In this document: positions 1 to 8,829 of the stretch, piece by piece
Layout of the letters: the number at the start of each line of letters is the position of its first letter
Position numbering within the stretch: position 1 is the stretch's first letter
From: an uncultured Gammaproteobacteria bacterium
GTDB lineage: Bacteria > Pseudomonadota > Gammaproteobacteria > UBA6429 > Thiohalophilaceae
Assembly (NCBI GenBank): GCA_913064945.1
Contig: CAJYAN010000007.1
Span: forward strand, 1-64,000
DNA: 64,000 bases
Direction of reading: 5' to 3'
Notes under the pieces: model-generated
Seen by the model: only the letters and a program-made list of their open reading frames with translations
Told to the model about the DNA's origin: nothing
Databases searched by the model: none
Position numbers and translations under genes: made by a program

Positions 1-529
1 TGTGCTGTAGCTGGAGTTGTCTCATTGCTTCAATAAACTCTGATTTCAAAAAATCATCCGCTCCTCGCTTAATGACCTCAAGGCCCAGAAAAAAAGTTGA
101 AAGCACCTTTTCAGTTTTCACGGTATTAGCCTGATAATGTCGATGCCACTGTTTTAACCCAGCGATCTTGCCAATCAGCCAGACAGCAAATGTCGCCAGA
201 TGCGCGACCAATAACAGGTTTTCATAGCGGTAGGTGGTGGTGCAACGAGCTTCGTTAAACGCAAATCCCCAACGACTGTTCTTGATGTCACGAAAGCCCT
301 CTTCAATCTGCATACGTGTTTTGTATAAATGAAAAATCTGTGAAGTATTGGCATATTGTTTATCAAGTGAGGTGACAAGCAGCCAGGGTGTGCGTTCACG
401 ATGCGCGTTCTTCTCACTGTGTTTCATTGCGCAACGTTCACCAAAAACCGTTTTCTTGATGCGGCCTTGTTTATTCATGTAGGTCGGGGTCGGACCCGAG
501 TAAGTCACTGTTCTTACAAACCTTTCATA
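1..529 (-). pseudogene. IS4-family transposase, C-terminal remnant running off the left edge
   Basis: The minus strand is open from about 529 to position 1 and encodes the C-terminal part of an IS4-type DDE transposase. The family signature Y-x2-R-x3-E-x6-K is intact (YKTRMQIEEGFRDIK, around 288-332) and carries the catalytic Glu, followed by a hydrophobic C-terminal segment. The N-terminal half with the first two Asp residues is missing: an in-frame stop lies just upstream of 529 and the upstream DNA is unrelated. No terminal inverted repeat is visible here, so this is most likely a truncated, immobile copy. The first internal Met codon is at 478. Confidence 0.8.
487..497. repeat. GGGTC-N-GACCC palindrome (inside the transposase remnant)
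   Basis: This perfect 5-1-5 palindrome has the same outer bases as the one at 844-854 and shares its GGTC-N-GACC core with 4043-4055. It lies within the transposase reading frame, so coincidence is possible here. Confidence 0.4.
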
Positions 530-551
530 TAAATATCAGGTCAATATATTG

Positions 552-591
552 CTTAGAGGTGCCTTTTTGCCCCTTAAATACTACCTCTAAG
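552..591. repeat. 9-bp perfect inverted repeat beside the transposase remnant
   Basis: CTTAGAGGT at 552-560 is exactly complementary to ACCTCTAAG at 583-591, with a 22-base loop. It sits just outside the truncated end of the transposase frame. It could be a hairpin or a leftover element end. There is no U-run of terminator type. Confidence 0.5.
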
Positions 592-610
592 AAATTGCTA
601 AACGGTACTC

Positions 611-634
611 AAGCCCATCACAGCGGGTTTTTTT
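611..634 (+). terminator. Weak Rho-independent terminator-like hairpin
   Basis: AAGCCC at 611-616 can pair with GGGTTT at 625-630 (one G-T wobble) and is followed by a run of seven T. No plus-strand gene is visible to its left, so the transcript it would end has been lost or the match is fortuitous. Confidence 0.35.
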
Positions 635-651
635 GGTTTTGAAGTTATACG

Positions 652-864
652 TCATTGACGTATATTTGGTGTGATAAGGAAATCATCGAAACCTCTGTGC
701 TTACGAGGCAAATCAGGGAATTGGTTTGAGATGAGGGATATGGCGATCTCGAGTTCGCTCTCATCCAGCGGCCTGATCTTGGCGATATCATTCCAAATAG
801 CGGTGGGATCCGCAAAGTCCGTTGGGCCGGATGCAAGTTGCGCGGGTCAGACCCCGGAGTTCAC
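652..864 (-). pseudogene. C-terminal fragment of an unrecognised gene
   Basis: The minus strand from about 846 down to a TGA at 652-654 reads as a plausible protein end (SELEIAISLISNQFPDLP, then RKHRGFDDFLITPNIRQ). In-frame TGA lies just upstream, at the GGGTC-A-GACCC palindrome (844-854), and no start codon or ribosome site precedes it. I do not recognise the family. The abrupt join to the palindrome suggests a gene end stranded by a mobile-element insertion or deletion. The plus-strand open frame over the same stretch looks like a shadow. Confidence 0.35.
844..854. repeat. GGGTC-A-GACCC palindrome (REP-like)
   Basis: This perfect 11-bp palindrome lies at the broken end of the gene fragment at 652-864. 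Related palindromes occur at 487-497 and 4043-4055, the latter upstream of a REP-associated transposase remnant. Confidence 0.5.
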
Positions 865-1020
865 AGAGTTCAGAGCTCAAATCATTATCGACCATAGAAA
901 AAGGCACTACGATTTTTTGTAACTTTAGTTCATCAATTTAGTAAAAATTTATGAAACGACCGGTCCAGGCCTCTTTATACTCACTTCCATCGATAAAACA
1001 AAAACAGCAAAAAGGAGAAA

Positions 1021-2067
1021 ATGATGGGAGCAACTGCTATTTCACCTGATACTACAACGACACTTCCCCCCACACCAGATCAGATTATGCAAATTGGGAT
1101 GGGCTTTTGGGCCTCAAAAACGCTGTTAAGCGCCATTGAGATAGGGATATTTACCGAACTGGCGAAACATCCTGCAGATATCAATACGTTGCGCGATCGC
1201 TTTAACCTGCATGAACGTTCGGCGCTGGATTTTTTGGATGCCCTGGTAGCTATGGGAATGCTGCAACGGCGTGACAATAAATACCATAACACGCCCCAAA
1301 CTGATGTGTTTCTCGACAAAAATAAGCCCTCGTATATTGGCGGCATATTGGAGATGGCAAATAATCGCCTATATGGTTTCTGGGGGAATCTGACGGAGGC
1401 TCTACGTACTGGGGAACAGCAAAATGAAGCGAAAGAGGGTGAGGACCTGTTTGCAGCTATTTATGCCAATCCGGCCATACTGAAGGAATTTCTGGCGGCG
1501 ATGACTGGCGTCAGCCATGGAGCCAATCTCAATATCGCTGCAAAATTCCCCTGGACAAATTACAAAACCTTTGTCGATGTCGGTACCGCGCAGGGAGACC
1601 TGGCCGTGCAAATCGCCTCGGCGCACGAGCATCTGCAAGGTATCGGTTTTGACTTGCCTGTTGTTGAAGCCATTTACGAAGAGTATGCACAAAGTAATGG
1701 CCTCGCTTCGCGTCTCTCATTCGAGGGCGGTAATTTTTTCGAAGATCCCTTACCAAGGGCCGATGTGGTGTTGATGGGGCATATTCTGCATGACTGGAAT
1801 CTTGCCGAGAAAAAATCACTGATCAAAAAGGCATACGATGCATTGCCTGAGGGCGGCGCACTGATTGTGTACGAGACGCTCATTGACGATGACCGTTCGC
1901 AAAATTTGTTTGGTTTATTAATGAGTTTGAATATGTTGATCGAAACTAGCGGCGGCTTTGACTTTACCGGTGCCGATTGTTGCGGCTGGATGAAGGAAGC
2001 CGGTTTTAAAGAGATGCGTGTCGAGCATCTTGTTGGGCCAGACTCAATGGTGATTGGCATCAAATAA
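1021..2067 (+). CDS. SAM-dependent O-methyltransferase (acetylserotonin/caffeate OMT-like)
   Basis: Predicted class I methyltransferase of the dimeric O-methyltransferase type, which usually methylates a hydroxyl on a small aromatic or polyketide-like substrate; the substrate here is unknown. Residues about 25-100 form the winged-helix dimerisation region. The SAM-binding motif I is [11 protein letters not shown] at about 184-194, an acidic loop (GFDLP) lies near 209-213, and HILHDW near 254-259 matches the conserved H-x2-HDW catalytic region of the family. Length (348 aa) is typical. GGAG at 1014-1017 precedes two consecutive ATGs; the second (1024) has the better spacing. The gene stands alone between mobile-element debris and a minus-strand pair, so context gives no clue to the product. 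Confidence 0.85.
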   Translation: MMGATAISPDTTTTLPPTPDQIMQIGMGFWASKTLLSAIEIGIFTELAKHPADINTLRDRFNLHERSALDFLDALVAMGMLQRRDNKYHNTPQTDVFLDKNKPSYIGGILEMANNRLYGFWGNLTEALRTGEQQNEAKEGEDLFAAIYANPAILKEFLAAMTGVSHGANLNIAAKFPWTNYKTFVDVGTAQGDLAVQIASAHEHLQGIGFDLPVVEAIYEEYAQSNGLASRLSFEGGNFFEDPLPRADVVLMGHILHDWNLAEKKSLIKKAYDALPEGGALIVYETLIDDDRSQNLFGLLMSLNMLIETSGGFDFTGADCCGWMKEAGFKEMRVEHLVGPDSMVIGIK

Positions 2068-2160
2068 TCAAGCGTAGCCTGTGCGTCTCCTCGTTATCAT
2101 AATCACCAGTGATTACGATGACCAACCAACACGAGTGACTTTGTTATTTGCCGTCGAAGC

Positions 2161-3522
2161 CTATTCGGCGGCAATACAGAGTAATTTAAGAGGCTGATTG
2201 ACCAACAATCCAAAACGACCACGCCCTCTTTTCTCCATACTGATCAGGTCAGAGCGATCATCAAGGCGCTTGCGTAATAAAATGAGGCGTGCTTCAAGAT
2301 TATCGCCTATTTCTGGTAGATTGATATCGGAATCACGACGTAACTCCATATTGGTAAACTCACTTTTTCCGGACGCTTGCCACTGAGACAGCATCTTCCA
2401 CAAGATACAACCTGCCACACCCTTAATCAGATAGTCTGAACCAATAAACACACTGTGATCTGCCTGATAATATTTAATCAAAACCTCAACGCCTTTTGGG
2501 GGGGCTGTCTTTACCAGTTCTACAGCCGGCACTTGGTTGAGATGTTCCGATTGATAAAAGGCAAGCGCCATGGATAGATTCTGGGCGATGGAGGTGAGGG
2601 CATCCACGTCGGCATCAAAATAAGCCATGATCTGTTCGCTCTCAATGCAGAGCACTCCAAAGAGATGGCCGCGCGCCTGCAAGGGTACGGCCACCACACT
2701 TTGCACATATTCCAGACCCGGCAACGGAATATTGAGTTCGTGAAGAAGTTCATTACCCTCGGAGCTATCTACCTCTTTTTGAATCGCCTGACTCATGGTC
2801 AAGTCACGTAGCATATTGGTAAAACGAACCGGCCTATTTTTTGCGGCAGCGGTGCCAGCAACACCTTCGCCGATATTCAGTTCGGAACCGGCACCGGAAA
2901 TACCGTAACCGCGACTGGCAACGGTATAGAGTCTCGGCGTCTGATGGTCTGTAAGAAAAATAATCGTGTGCTCATAACCAAGCTGTTCTTGCATCATTTT
3001 CATGGTGTGATCAAACAGGCTTTCCATATCCTGACTTTGATTGATTATTTGTAAAACGCTCGATACCTGCTGCAGGGTTGGCATTCTTGCGGTAGGCTTT
3101 ATAATTGTCTCGGGCTTGATCGGGGTGCACGATAATACCCGATAAACGTCTGCCCCTCGTAATTTGAAAATCGCCTGCATCCCTGTTACTTCTGCGATAT
3201 TTTCCAGTTTTTCTTTCATGCGAGTGAACGTCTTGCCTTCGGTCTCGGTGTGCAAATACTCTACCTCAAGGATAAACTGTGAGACGTCCGCTGGATCCAT
3301 CACCATCACAGTGGCAAAAGGATTTTCGTGAAGGTTTTTGCTGGTTTTGTTAAAAAACTGTGCCGACAGAGCAACATGTGATGAGTCAATATAGTAAACG
3401 TGGCTCAGTGGTGTAATATTGACAATTCCATCATTGGAACAGGTAGCAATACTTGCCGGTATGGCACCTTCAAAACAGGGCCGGATGTCCTCAAGCCGTA
3501 TTTGTTGAATGACCATACTCAC
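2161..3522 (-). CDS. Split-barrel flavin domain plus GAF domain sensor-like protein
   Basis: A 453-aa protein with three parts. Residues about 10-135 resemble the pyridoxamine 5'-phosphate oxidase-like FMN split barrel (GAIPASIATCSNDGIVNITPLS, typical strand 1-2). Residues about 150-320 form a GAF domain. The C-terminal 100 residues are charged, with a possible winged-helix character, and are not identified. It overlaps its upstream neighbour, another split-barrel protein, by four bases (3519-3522), so the two are translationally coupled. The pairing of a flavin-binding fold with a GAF ligand domain suggests a redox or small-molecule sensor rather than a metabolic oxidase. That role is inference; no kinase or cyclase output domain is visible. 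Confidence 0.75.
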   Translation of the reverse strand: MSMVIQQIRLEDIRPCFEGAIPASIATCSNDGIVNITPLSHVYYIDSSHVALSAQFFNKTSKNLHENPFATVMVMDPADVSQFILEVEYLHTETEGKTFTRMKEKLENIAEVTGMQAIFKLRGADVYRVLSCTPIKPETIIKPTARMPTLQQVSSVLQIINQSQDMESLFDHTMKMMQEQLGYEHTIIFLTDHQTPRLYTVASRGYGISGAGSELNIGEGVAGTAAAKNRPVRFTNMLRDLTMSQAIQKEVDSSEGNELLHELNIPLPGLEYVQSVVAVPLQARGHLFGVLCIESEQIMAYFDADVDALTSIAQNLSMALAFYQSEHLNQVPAVELVKTAPPKGVEVLIKYYQADHSVFIGSDYLIKGVAGCILWKMLSQWQASGKSEFTNMELRRDSDINLPEIGDNLEARLILLRKRLDDRSDLISMEKRGRGRFGLLVNQPLKLLCIAAE

Positions 3523-3998
3523 AGCCGATCCCCCGCTCCTGGTCCCGGTGTTTGCTTAAAGCATTCCTCCACGGGGCAATACACAGGCACGTAATCTTCT
3601 ATAGAACTACCTGCCATTGAATTTGCGGCCGTGCGAGGCAAACCCAAATTTTCAATCATTGAATATTGTGCCTCATAAAATGCCTCCAGCACTGACCGAT
3701 AAGGTGCAAGGTCATTAAGTATCTTTGCATGTGTGCCTTTTAGCTGATACGTCTCATAAGTGAAGACATTAATAAAAAAAGCCGCATAAATGCCATTATC
3801 ACGAATATTTTTTAGAGCCTGAGGCATGTAGCTGCGATACAGGAAGAGTATTACCGATTGGCAATCATCATTCACTTTGCAGCCCCAGGAGCGGGTAAAA
3901 GCGGTTTTATTAAAAGAATCACGAGTCCCTATCTGGATGGGTATACCCGATTCAAGGAACTGAACGAGATGGTCATTCAAAATAATAGTCTCTGGCAT
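3519..3998 (-). CDS. PPOX-class FMN split-barrel protein
   Basis: A 159-aa protein whose N-terminal part (SGIPIQIGTRDSFNKTAFTR, then SWGCKV) fits the start of pyridoxamine-oxidase-like FMN barrels: a beta strand, a polar turn and an Arg for flavin phosphate. It is the first gene of a two-gene minus-strand operon and overlaps the PPOX-GAF gene in an ATGA arrangement. A role as flavin or heme binding partner of the GAF protein is plausible but not shown. The C-terminus contains a short Cys-rich stretch (PVYCPVEECF) that is unusual for the fold. Confidence 0.65.
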   Translation of the reverse strand: MPETIILNDHLVQFLESGIPIQIGTRDSFNKTAFTRSWGCKVNDDCQSVILFLYRSYMPQALKNIRDNGIYAAFFINVFTYETYQLKGTHAKILNDLAPYRSVLEAFYEAQYSMIENLGLPRTAANSMAGSSIEDYVPVYCPVEECFKQTPGPGAGDRL

Positions 3999-4042
3999 GA
4001 TGATTTTAAAGCTCCCTTTAGCAGGACGATTAAATGTGAGTC

Positions 4043-4055
4043 AAGGTCAGACCTT
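4043..4055. repeat. AAGGTC-A-GACCTT palindrome (REP-like)
   Basis: This perfect 6-1-6 palindrome shares the GGTC-A-GACC core of 844-854. It lies about 200 bases upstream of the REP-associated transposase remnant. A second perfect palindrome, GTCAAG-G-CTTGAC, follows at 4215-4227. Confidence 0.55.
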
Positions 4056-4214
4056 ACAATTTACACTCTGAAATGTAAAACCTGTCTGCTAGAGAAAAGT
4101 AGACAAGTTGGTTCTGAGAATAATTGCTTGTAATATTATCCGTAGCTAATTTAGCAAGTGACGGCATATTCCATGCGCGCCGCATAAGGTGTCCGAATGC
4201 CAAGTAGATAAGAG

Positions 4215-4227
4215 GTCAAGGCTTGAC
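4215..4227. repeat. GTCAAG-G-CTTGAC palindrome immediately upstream of the RAYT remnant
   Basis: This perfect 6-1-6 palindrome ends 31 bases before the start codon of the transposase remnant. Palindromic REP sequences next to RAYT genes are their known recognition sites; here the link rests on position only. Confidence 0.5.
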
Positions 4228-4257
4228 GTTACATACGAAACAGCGAGATTATAACGT

Positions 4258-4441
4258 ATGAGACGACCATTAGGCCATGAACATGAAGTGGCCTGTTATC
4301 ACGTCGTGAATCGTGGCCGACGCTGGATATTTCCCGAAGTGGTATATGACCAGGGCTATCTACAGGCTTCCTGCTCCGAGGCTGTTATAAGGCCATCGTT
4401 TTTGAAGCCAATCTTTCTTTATTACCACTAAGTCGATAGTG
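4258..4441 (+). pseudogene. REP-associated tyrosine transposase (RAYT, Y1 type), internally deleted
   Basis: The first 38 codons (MRRPLGHEHE.., then CYHVVNRGRRWIF) match the N-terminus of the REP-associated Y1 transposases, which begin M-x-RPL and carry the YHV-x-NRG strand. A second stretch in another frame, 4376-4441 (RGCYKAIVFEANLSLLPLSR), matches the later family motif RG-x-YKAI-x3-A-x-S-x-LL. The region between them, which normally holds the HUH metal-binding motif and catalytic Tyr helix, is gone. An internal deletion with frameshift has therefore inactivated the gene. Flanking palindromes are probably its REP sites. Confidence 0.7.
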
Positions 4442-5149
4442 TGACCACAATCCGATTGAATTGAAAACACTTTCGTTAAAGGATTAAGGCACTACCGGTA
4501 GTCAAGTTATGCGCTTAGCATAATCATACAGAAGCCCCGGAGTGATGACAGCGTCTATGCGGCGCTCGACAGCCGGCAATGGTAACGCGCCCACTGCCGC
4601 TATTTCGAAGATGGTAGCGATGTAGAAAGCCTCGAATTTTATCCACACCGCAATATGCCTTTGATATGGGGCGGTGTGGCATTCAAAGAAAACCCAGACC
4701 GACGGCAGACGTGTCGACTGGGACGTGTGCACACACGGTTCCCAGGACATGATTCCAATGGCGTTGGTGGTCATCACCGCTGAAAATGACTACCGGCTGA
4801 TTTCTCAGGCGCTACTCAAGGCCAATGGGGTGAATGAAACAGACACTGCAATAGAGAGCGATGAGGCGTTGCCAGAAAACGTAGTGCCGCCATGTATGAT
4901 ATCACCCGATTATTTACCGTCGTTTATTCCACCGTCCCGCAGAAGGTGAGGCGGTTGAAGCCGTTGTTAGCGAACGTAAATACAAGGGGCAATTGTAATA
5001 AGTCAAGTTAAGTCAGGTCCTGCCCCTGAGACTCCCTGTGATGCATTGAGTCAGAGACGTTAAAACTTCGTCTTTACAGCTTGTGATGATGGTCAGTTTA
5101 CGGGCATAGTAGAGCGTATGTTACGTCTGTCTCATATGAGTATTTGAAC
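4442..5149. other. Degraded intergenic DNA, no intact gene
   Basis: Short open frames occur on both strands but none has a ribosome site or a family I recognise. One plus-frame stretch near 4640-4780 and another near 4905-4999, ending SERKYKGQL and a stop, read like protein fragments broken by stops, so this is probably decayed coding DNA. A diffuse GTCAGGTCC-type sequence near 5003-5015 recalls the REP-like palindromes further left. Confidence 0.5.
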
Positions 5150-6700
5150 ATGATCACGGCAACCATCTGGCTTAGTTTTGCTTTTGGGCTGGGCCTATTA
5201 ATGCGCCTGATTGGCCTGCCGCCACTGGTGGGCTATCTCGCCGCAGGCTTTACCTTGAGCATTTTTGGCTACGGGAGCAATGAGATTCTGAGCCATGTTG
5301 CTCATGCAGGCGTGTTATTGCTGCTATTCAGTATCGGGCTTAAATTACGCCTGCGTTCCCTTATTAGTAAGGAAGTCCTGCTGGGATCCTTACTGCACAT
5401 GGCATTGATGGTCATGCTTGTCTATGTTGTTAACCTTAGTATTTTTGGCCTGAGCAAGCAAGTGGCACTGGCGATTGCCGTAGCACTGTCATTCTCGAGT
5501 ACGGTGGTTGCCGCCAAGGTGCTGGAAAGCAAAAAAGAATTACGCGCGTTTCATGGACGGATCGCGATTGGCATCCTGATTATGCAGGATCTGGTGGCGG
5601 TTGCGGTGCTGAGTGTGGGCAATGGTGTCGCACCATCACCGTTTGCCTTCCTGCTATTAGGGCTGCTATTCGTTCGACCGATAATCCATCGTTTGCTGGA
5701 TGTGAGTGGCCATGGCGAACTGGTGATCCTTTATGGTTTGTTGCTTTCGATTGTTATCGGCGGTCATGGTTTCGAATATTTTGGTTTAAGCTCTGAACTG
5801 GGGGCTTTACTGCTGGGGGTTTTAGTCTCCAATCATAAACGGGCAATGGAGCTGTCGAATTCCATCTGGGGGTTAAAGGAAATTTTACTGGTGGGCTTTT
5901 TTTTGCAAATTGGCCTGATGGGACATCCAACGCTTGAAATGCTGGAAACAGCATTGCTGATCAATCTGGTATTAATCATCAAAGCGATCTTGTTCTTTTT
6001 TATCATGATTATGTTTCGCTTACGCGCGCGTACTGCGTTTCTGACCAGTCTATCGCTGGCAACCTTTAGTGAGTTCGGGTTAATTGTCGCCAATATGGCG
6101 GTACGCAATGCCTGGTTAAGTCAGGAAACAATGGTATTATTAGCACTGACGGTCGCCATTTCTTTTGCTATTGCGGCACCATTGAACCGCTATTCCCACG
6201 CAATTTATAGCTGGCTGGAATTCTGGTTGCAAAAGTTTGAATCAAGCAAACACCACCCTGATGATGAACCGATCAATATTGGTAATTCGCATGTCCTGGT
6301 GATTGGCATGGGGCGTGTTGGTAGCGGGGCTTATGACCTGTTAATGCAGCGGCAGGAACGTGTCATTGGTCTCGATTCGGATCCGCTCAAGGTAGAGAAA
6401 CATCGCCAGGCAGGTCGACGTGTCTTATACGCCGATGCAGAAGATCCCGGCTTGTGGAGCAATATACATTTAGAGGGCGTCCATACCATTATGCTTGCGA
6501 TGCCGGAGACGGCCGCCAAATTGCTGGCAGCGAAAGAGTTACGCCGGATTGGTTTTAGCGGGATTATTTCAGCGACGGTGGTTTTTGAAGAAGAGATTGA
6601 AACACTTGAGAACGCAGGTGTTAACTATATCTATAATTACTATAATGGGATTGGAGAGAGTTTTGCGATACACTCGCTGGCAACCAAAACTGAAAAATAA
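5150..6700 (+). CDS. CPA2-family monovalent cation:proton antiporter with TrkA-N domain (Kef/YbaL type)
   Basis: Residues 1 to about 365 form the roughly twelve-helix Na+/H+ exchanger domain of the inner membrane. A linker rich in charged residues follows, then a cytosolic Rossmann RCK/TrkA-N domain starting HVLVIGMGRVGSG (GxGxxG near residue 386), which in this family binds NAD(H) or nucleotides and gates transport. It probably exports K+ or Na+ in exchange for protons. Length (516 aa) fits YbaL/RosB-like antiporters. ATG 5150 is preferred over the in-frame TTG at 5144 because the only purine-rich stretch (TGAG, 5137-5140) sits nine bases before it. The gene has no operon partner. Confidence 0.85.
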   Translation: MITATIWLSFAFGLGLLMRLIGLPPLVGYLAAGFTLSIFGYGSNEILSHVAHAGVLLLLFSIGLKLRLRSLISKEVLLGSLLHMALMVMLVYVVNLSIFGLSKQVALAIAVALSFSSTVVAAKVLESKKELRAFHGRIAIGILIMQDLVAVAVLSVGNGVAPSPFAFLLLGLLFVRPIIHRLLDVSGHGELVILYGLLLSIVIGGHGFEYFGLSSELGALLLGVLVSNHKRAMELSNSIWGLKEILLVGFFLQIGLMGHPTLEMLETALLINLVLIIKAILFFFIMIMFRLRARTAFLTSLSLATFSEFGLIVANMAVRNAWLSQETMVLLALTVAISFAIAAPLNRYSHAIYSWLEFWLQKFESSKHHPDDEPINIGNSHVLVIGMGRVGSGAYDLLMQRQERVIGLDSDPLKVEKHRQAGRRVLYADAEDPGLWSNIHLEGVHTIMLAMPETAAKLLAAKELRRIGFSGIISATVVFEEEIETLENAGVNYIYNYYNGIGESFAIHSLATKTEK

Positions 6701-6794
6701 TAAAAGGTAGCAGTGGGAGATAATCCTATCCAGATAGGTTGTTGTCCCAGTCCCAAGATTAATATGGTCAGATTCTGAGTGATCCTCTTAAAGT

Positions 6795-7015
6795 GTTAGT
6801 AACTGGTCATGGCGAGGAAACACTGAGAAATGATTATATTCCAGTGTTAACATGGCAATCTTGAGAATAAACCGTGCGTTACCAGATTGCGTCAGTTGGC
6901 GGAGGGCTTCCTTTAGGGCGTTACACTCCTTCGCAATGACAGGCTTTTTTCATTGTGTTTAAGTTGACATTTAAGTAAATCACTGTTTTTGATCGCAATG
7001 TTGTGGGGATACCTC
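6795..7015. repeat. MITE-like repeat, copy 1 (full length)
   Basis: The left part (6801-6950) is an imperfect inverted repeat: it opens with TGGTCATGGCGAGGAAACAC and closes with TTCGCAATGACAGGC, the form CATTGCGAGGA..TCGCAATGAC common to many proteobacterial miniature elements. The right part (6951-7015), containing TCACTGTTTTTGATCGCAAT, is shared with copies at 11148-11210 and, reversed, 20690-20752. It encodes no protein. Confidence 0.7.
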
Positions 7016-7048
7016 AGGGTCAGAGTCTATTATTTGAAGGTGAAACGA

Positions 7049-7375
7049 ATGCATACAAATCTCTATCTCCTCGTCACAATTAGCCTGCTTACTGGTTTTT
7101 TCATGCGCCCGTTCAATATGTTTGTCTTCGGCAAAGCGGTTTCGTTGACAAAATATACGGACAGTAAACCCCTCATTTTCCTGCTGCTGTTTGGCTCGAT
7201 GCTGACCACCATGGTCGTATCGATTACGACGATATATTTATCTCTGAAAATCACAGGCTTCATCCCCATGGGAGACCATTTGCCAGTCTTCCTGGTGTCC
7301 TTTTTTATTGGAGGTACGCTCTGGGTCCTCTATGCCAGGAAGTATAACGTTAGTTGCAATATCGATCTGGACTAG
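7049..7375 (+). CDS. Small membrane protein, unknown function
   Basis: A 108-aa protein with three likely membrane segments (about 5-25, 45-70 and 80-103), ending in a short polar tail with one Cys. The start at 7049 is chosen because AAGGTG (7037-7042) lies six bases upstream and the hydrophobic N-terminus begins there; the open frame extends 20 codons further into the MITE-like repeat. I do not recognise the family. It lies between two repeat copies and has no close neighbour in the same operon. Confidence 0.6.
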   Translation: MHTNLYLLVTISLLTGFFMRPFNMFVFGKAVSLTKYTDSKPLIFLLLFGSMLTTMVVSITTIYLSLKITGFIPMGDHLPVFLVSFFIGGTLWVLYARKYNVSCNIDLD

Positions 7376-7418
7376 GATGATGTTTAAATATTGACGGCAT
7401 CAGATGCTGGGCGGCCCT

Positions 7419-7570
7419 CCACAAAATATAAGCGTTGGTCATTGCGAGGAAATACTGAAAAGCGGCTGTTTTTCTGTATTGTCGTGGCGATCTGGAGACT
7501 ATTGGTGTCACTCCAGAACGCATCAGTTACCGGAGGGTATCGATTAGGGCGCTACACGTCTTTGCTATGA
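7419..7570. repeat. MITE-like repeat, copy 2 (left part only)
   Basis: CCACAAAATATAAGCGTTGG then TCATTGCGAGGAAATACTGA matches copies 1 and 3 at their left ends, and CAGTTACCGGAGGGTATC (7523-7540) matches copy 3. The right-hand module is absent. The surrounding gap 7376-7749 contains nothing else I can identify. Confidence 0.65.
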
Positions 7571-7749
7571 TGAGTTTACGGCATGATGATTGAGTCCATA
7601 TGACGGTGACGACTTGTTTTTTTGATGACGATTTTCTGGAGACAACACGGCGTGATATGTTGTGGTGATTTATACTACAAGCTATGGTTGATATGGCATT
7701 ATTTTCTCTCTTATTCCCTGCGTAACTATTTCTACAGTAAATTTCATTT

Positions 7750-8109
7750 ATGGCTATTTTAATTTTTAAGCTTAGACACGTACCCGATGACGAAGCGTTT
7801 GAGATTCGTGAATTACTCGACGCTAACAACATTGATTTCTATGAAACTTCGGCGGGCGTTTTTAATATTTCAATGCCGGGCCTGTGGCTCAAGAACAAAG
7901 ACCAGTTGCAAATCGCCAGGCAATTGATTGATGACTATCAACAATCCCGCCAGACTAGCGCACAGGAAGATTATGCAGAAGCACAGAGACAGGGTATGGC
8001 GAGGACTTTTTGGGATATTTTTAAGGAAGCCCCTGTCCGCTATATCATTTTTATCCTGACGATTATCCTAATATGTTTCATAATGATCTTTGCATTTTTT
8101 AAATTTTAA
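7750..8109 (+). CDS. DUF6164-like single-pass membrane protein
   Basis: A 119-aa protein. The N-terminal 65 residues resemble the small alpha/beta DUF2007/DUF6164 fold (LRHVPDDEAFEIRELLDANN, then IDFYETSAGVFNISMPGLWL). A basic/acidic linker leads to one C-terminal membrane helix (about 95-117). In this family the cytosolic domain is assumed to bind a small ligand or protein, but no function is established. The gene is solitary. I am fairly sure of the family by its N-terminal pattern and not at all of its role. Confidence 0.65.
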   Translation: MAILIFKLRHVPDDEAFEIRELLDANNIDFYETSAGVFNISMPGLWLKNKDQLQIARQLIDDYQQSRQTSAQEDYAEAQRQGMARTFWDIFKEAPVRYIIFILTIILICFIMIFAFFKF

Positions 8110-8448
8110 AAAATACTGGAATATTGGTGTTATTTGAAATAATAATATTACTCAGAGTAGTGACAGTGTATGGGTAATTAAGTTCCCAAACTTTAATCTC
8201 ATCTATGCTGACGATTATGTCAAATGCGGGCAGTTCGATAGCAGGTATTCTACTTTTATATGGTAAGTATAATACGGTACTAGAGCGATAAGAATAATTT
8301 ATATTTAACCATGATGTTAATTAGAACACTGTAATTTACAATGGCTAGAGGCTATCAATTCCACGCCAAGTGAAAGAGTCCTATAATAGATATCGGATAA
8401 GCGAAGCCTATTGCAGACTTGCATTATGCAGGCTACACTCACTAATGT
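8110..8448. other. Intergenic, no feature found
   Basis: AT-rich DNA without an open frame of useful length, ribosome site, clear hairpin or repeat copy. It may hold the promoter of the gene at 8449, but no -35/-10 pair stands out. Confidence 0.5.
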
Positions 8449-8829
8449 ATGGAACTTCTGCGACAAAAATATTTCATCAGTTTTCTGCTGACTAGTCTTT
8501 TTTTTGTTTCGCTACAAAATTCTATTGTGTTGGCGGCGGTTACTGCAGGCCAACCTTGCGAGCACTTGATCGAGCATAATGTAAGTGACGGAAGCGTTCT
8601 GCTGGATCAGAATTCCTCATGTCAGTATCAGGCAGGGGTGATTTGCGACCTTAGTTGCTCTGTATGTCAACATCATACGACCTGTACACACTGTGCCGGT
8701 GGTATTGCATTATTATTCTCGATTTCGATGAAGCTGATACATTACTTACCCGAGTATACCATTTCATACTCGTTACCGTTTCTAAGTCACGTGATCCCAC
8801 CTCTGTATCGACCGCCTCAAGACGTCTAA
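8449..8829 (+). CDS. Secreted Cys/His-rich protein, CopL/DUF2946-like
   Basis: A 126-aa protein with an N-terminal signal peptide or anchor (about 8-30, ending VLAA). A Cys/His cluster around residues 70-82 (CSVCQHHTTCTHC, two C-x2-C units) could bind metal. The C-terminus PLYRPPQDV resembles the RPP ending of DUF2946/CopL-like proteins, which are often encoded upstream of copper oxidases. Its position ahead of the CueO-type oxidase at 9284 supports a copper link. There is no obvious ribosome site before the ATG. The family assignment is tentative. Confidence 0.5.
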   Translation: MELLRQKYFISFLLTSLFFVSLQNSIVLAAVTAGQPCEHLIEHNVSDGSVLLDQNSSCQYQAGVICDLSCSVCQHHTTCTHCAGGIALLFSISMKLIHYLPEYTISYSLPFLSHVIPPLYRPPQDV

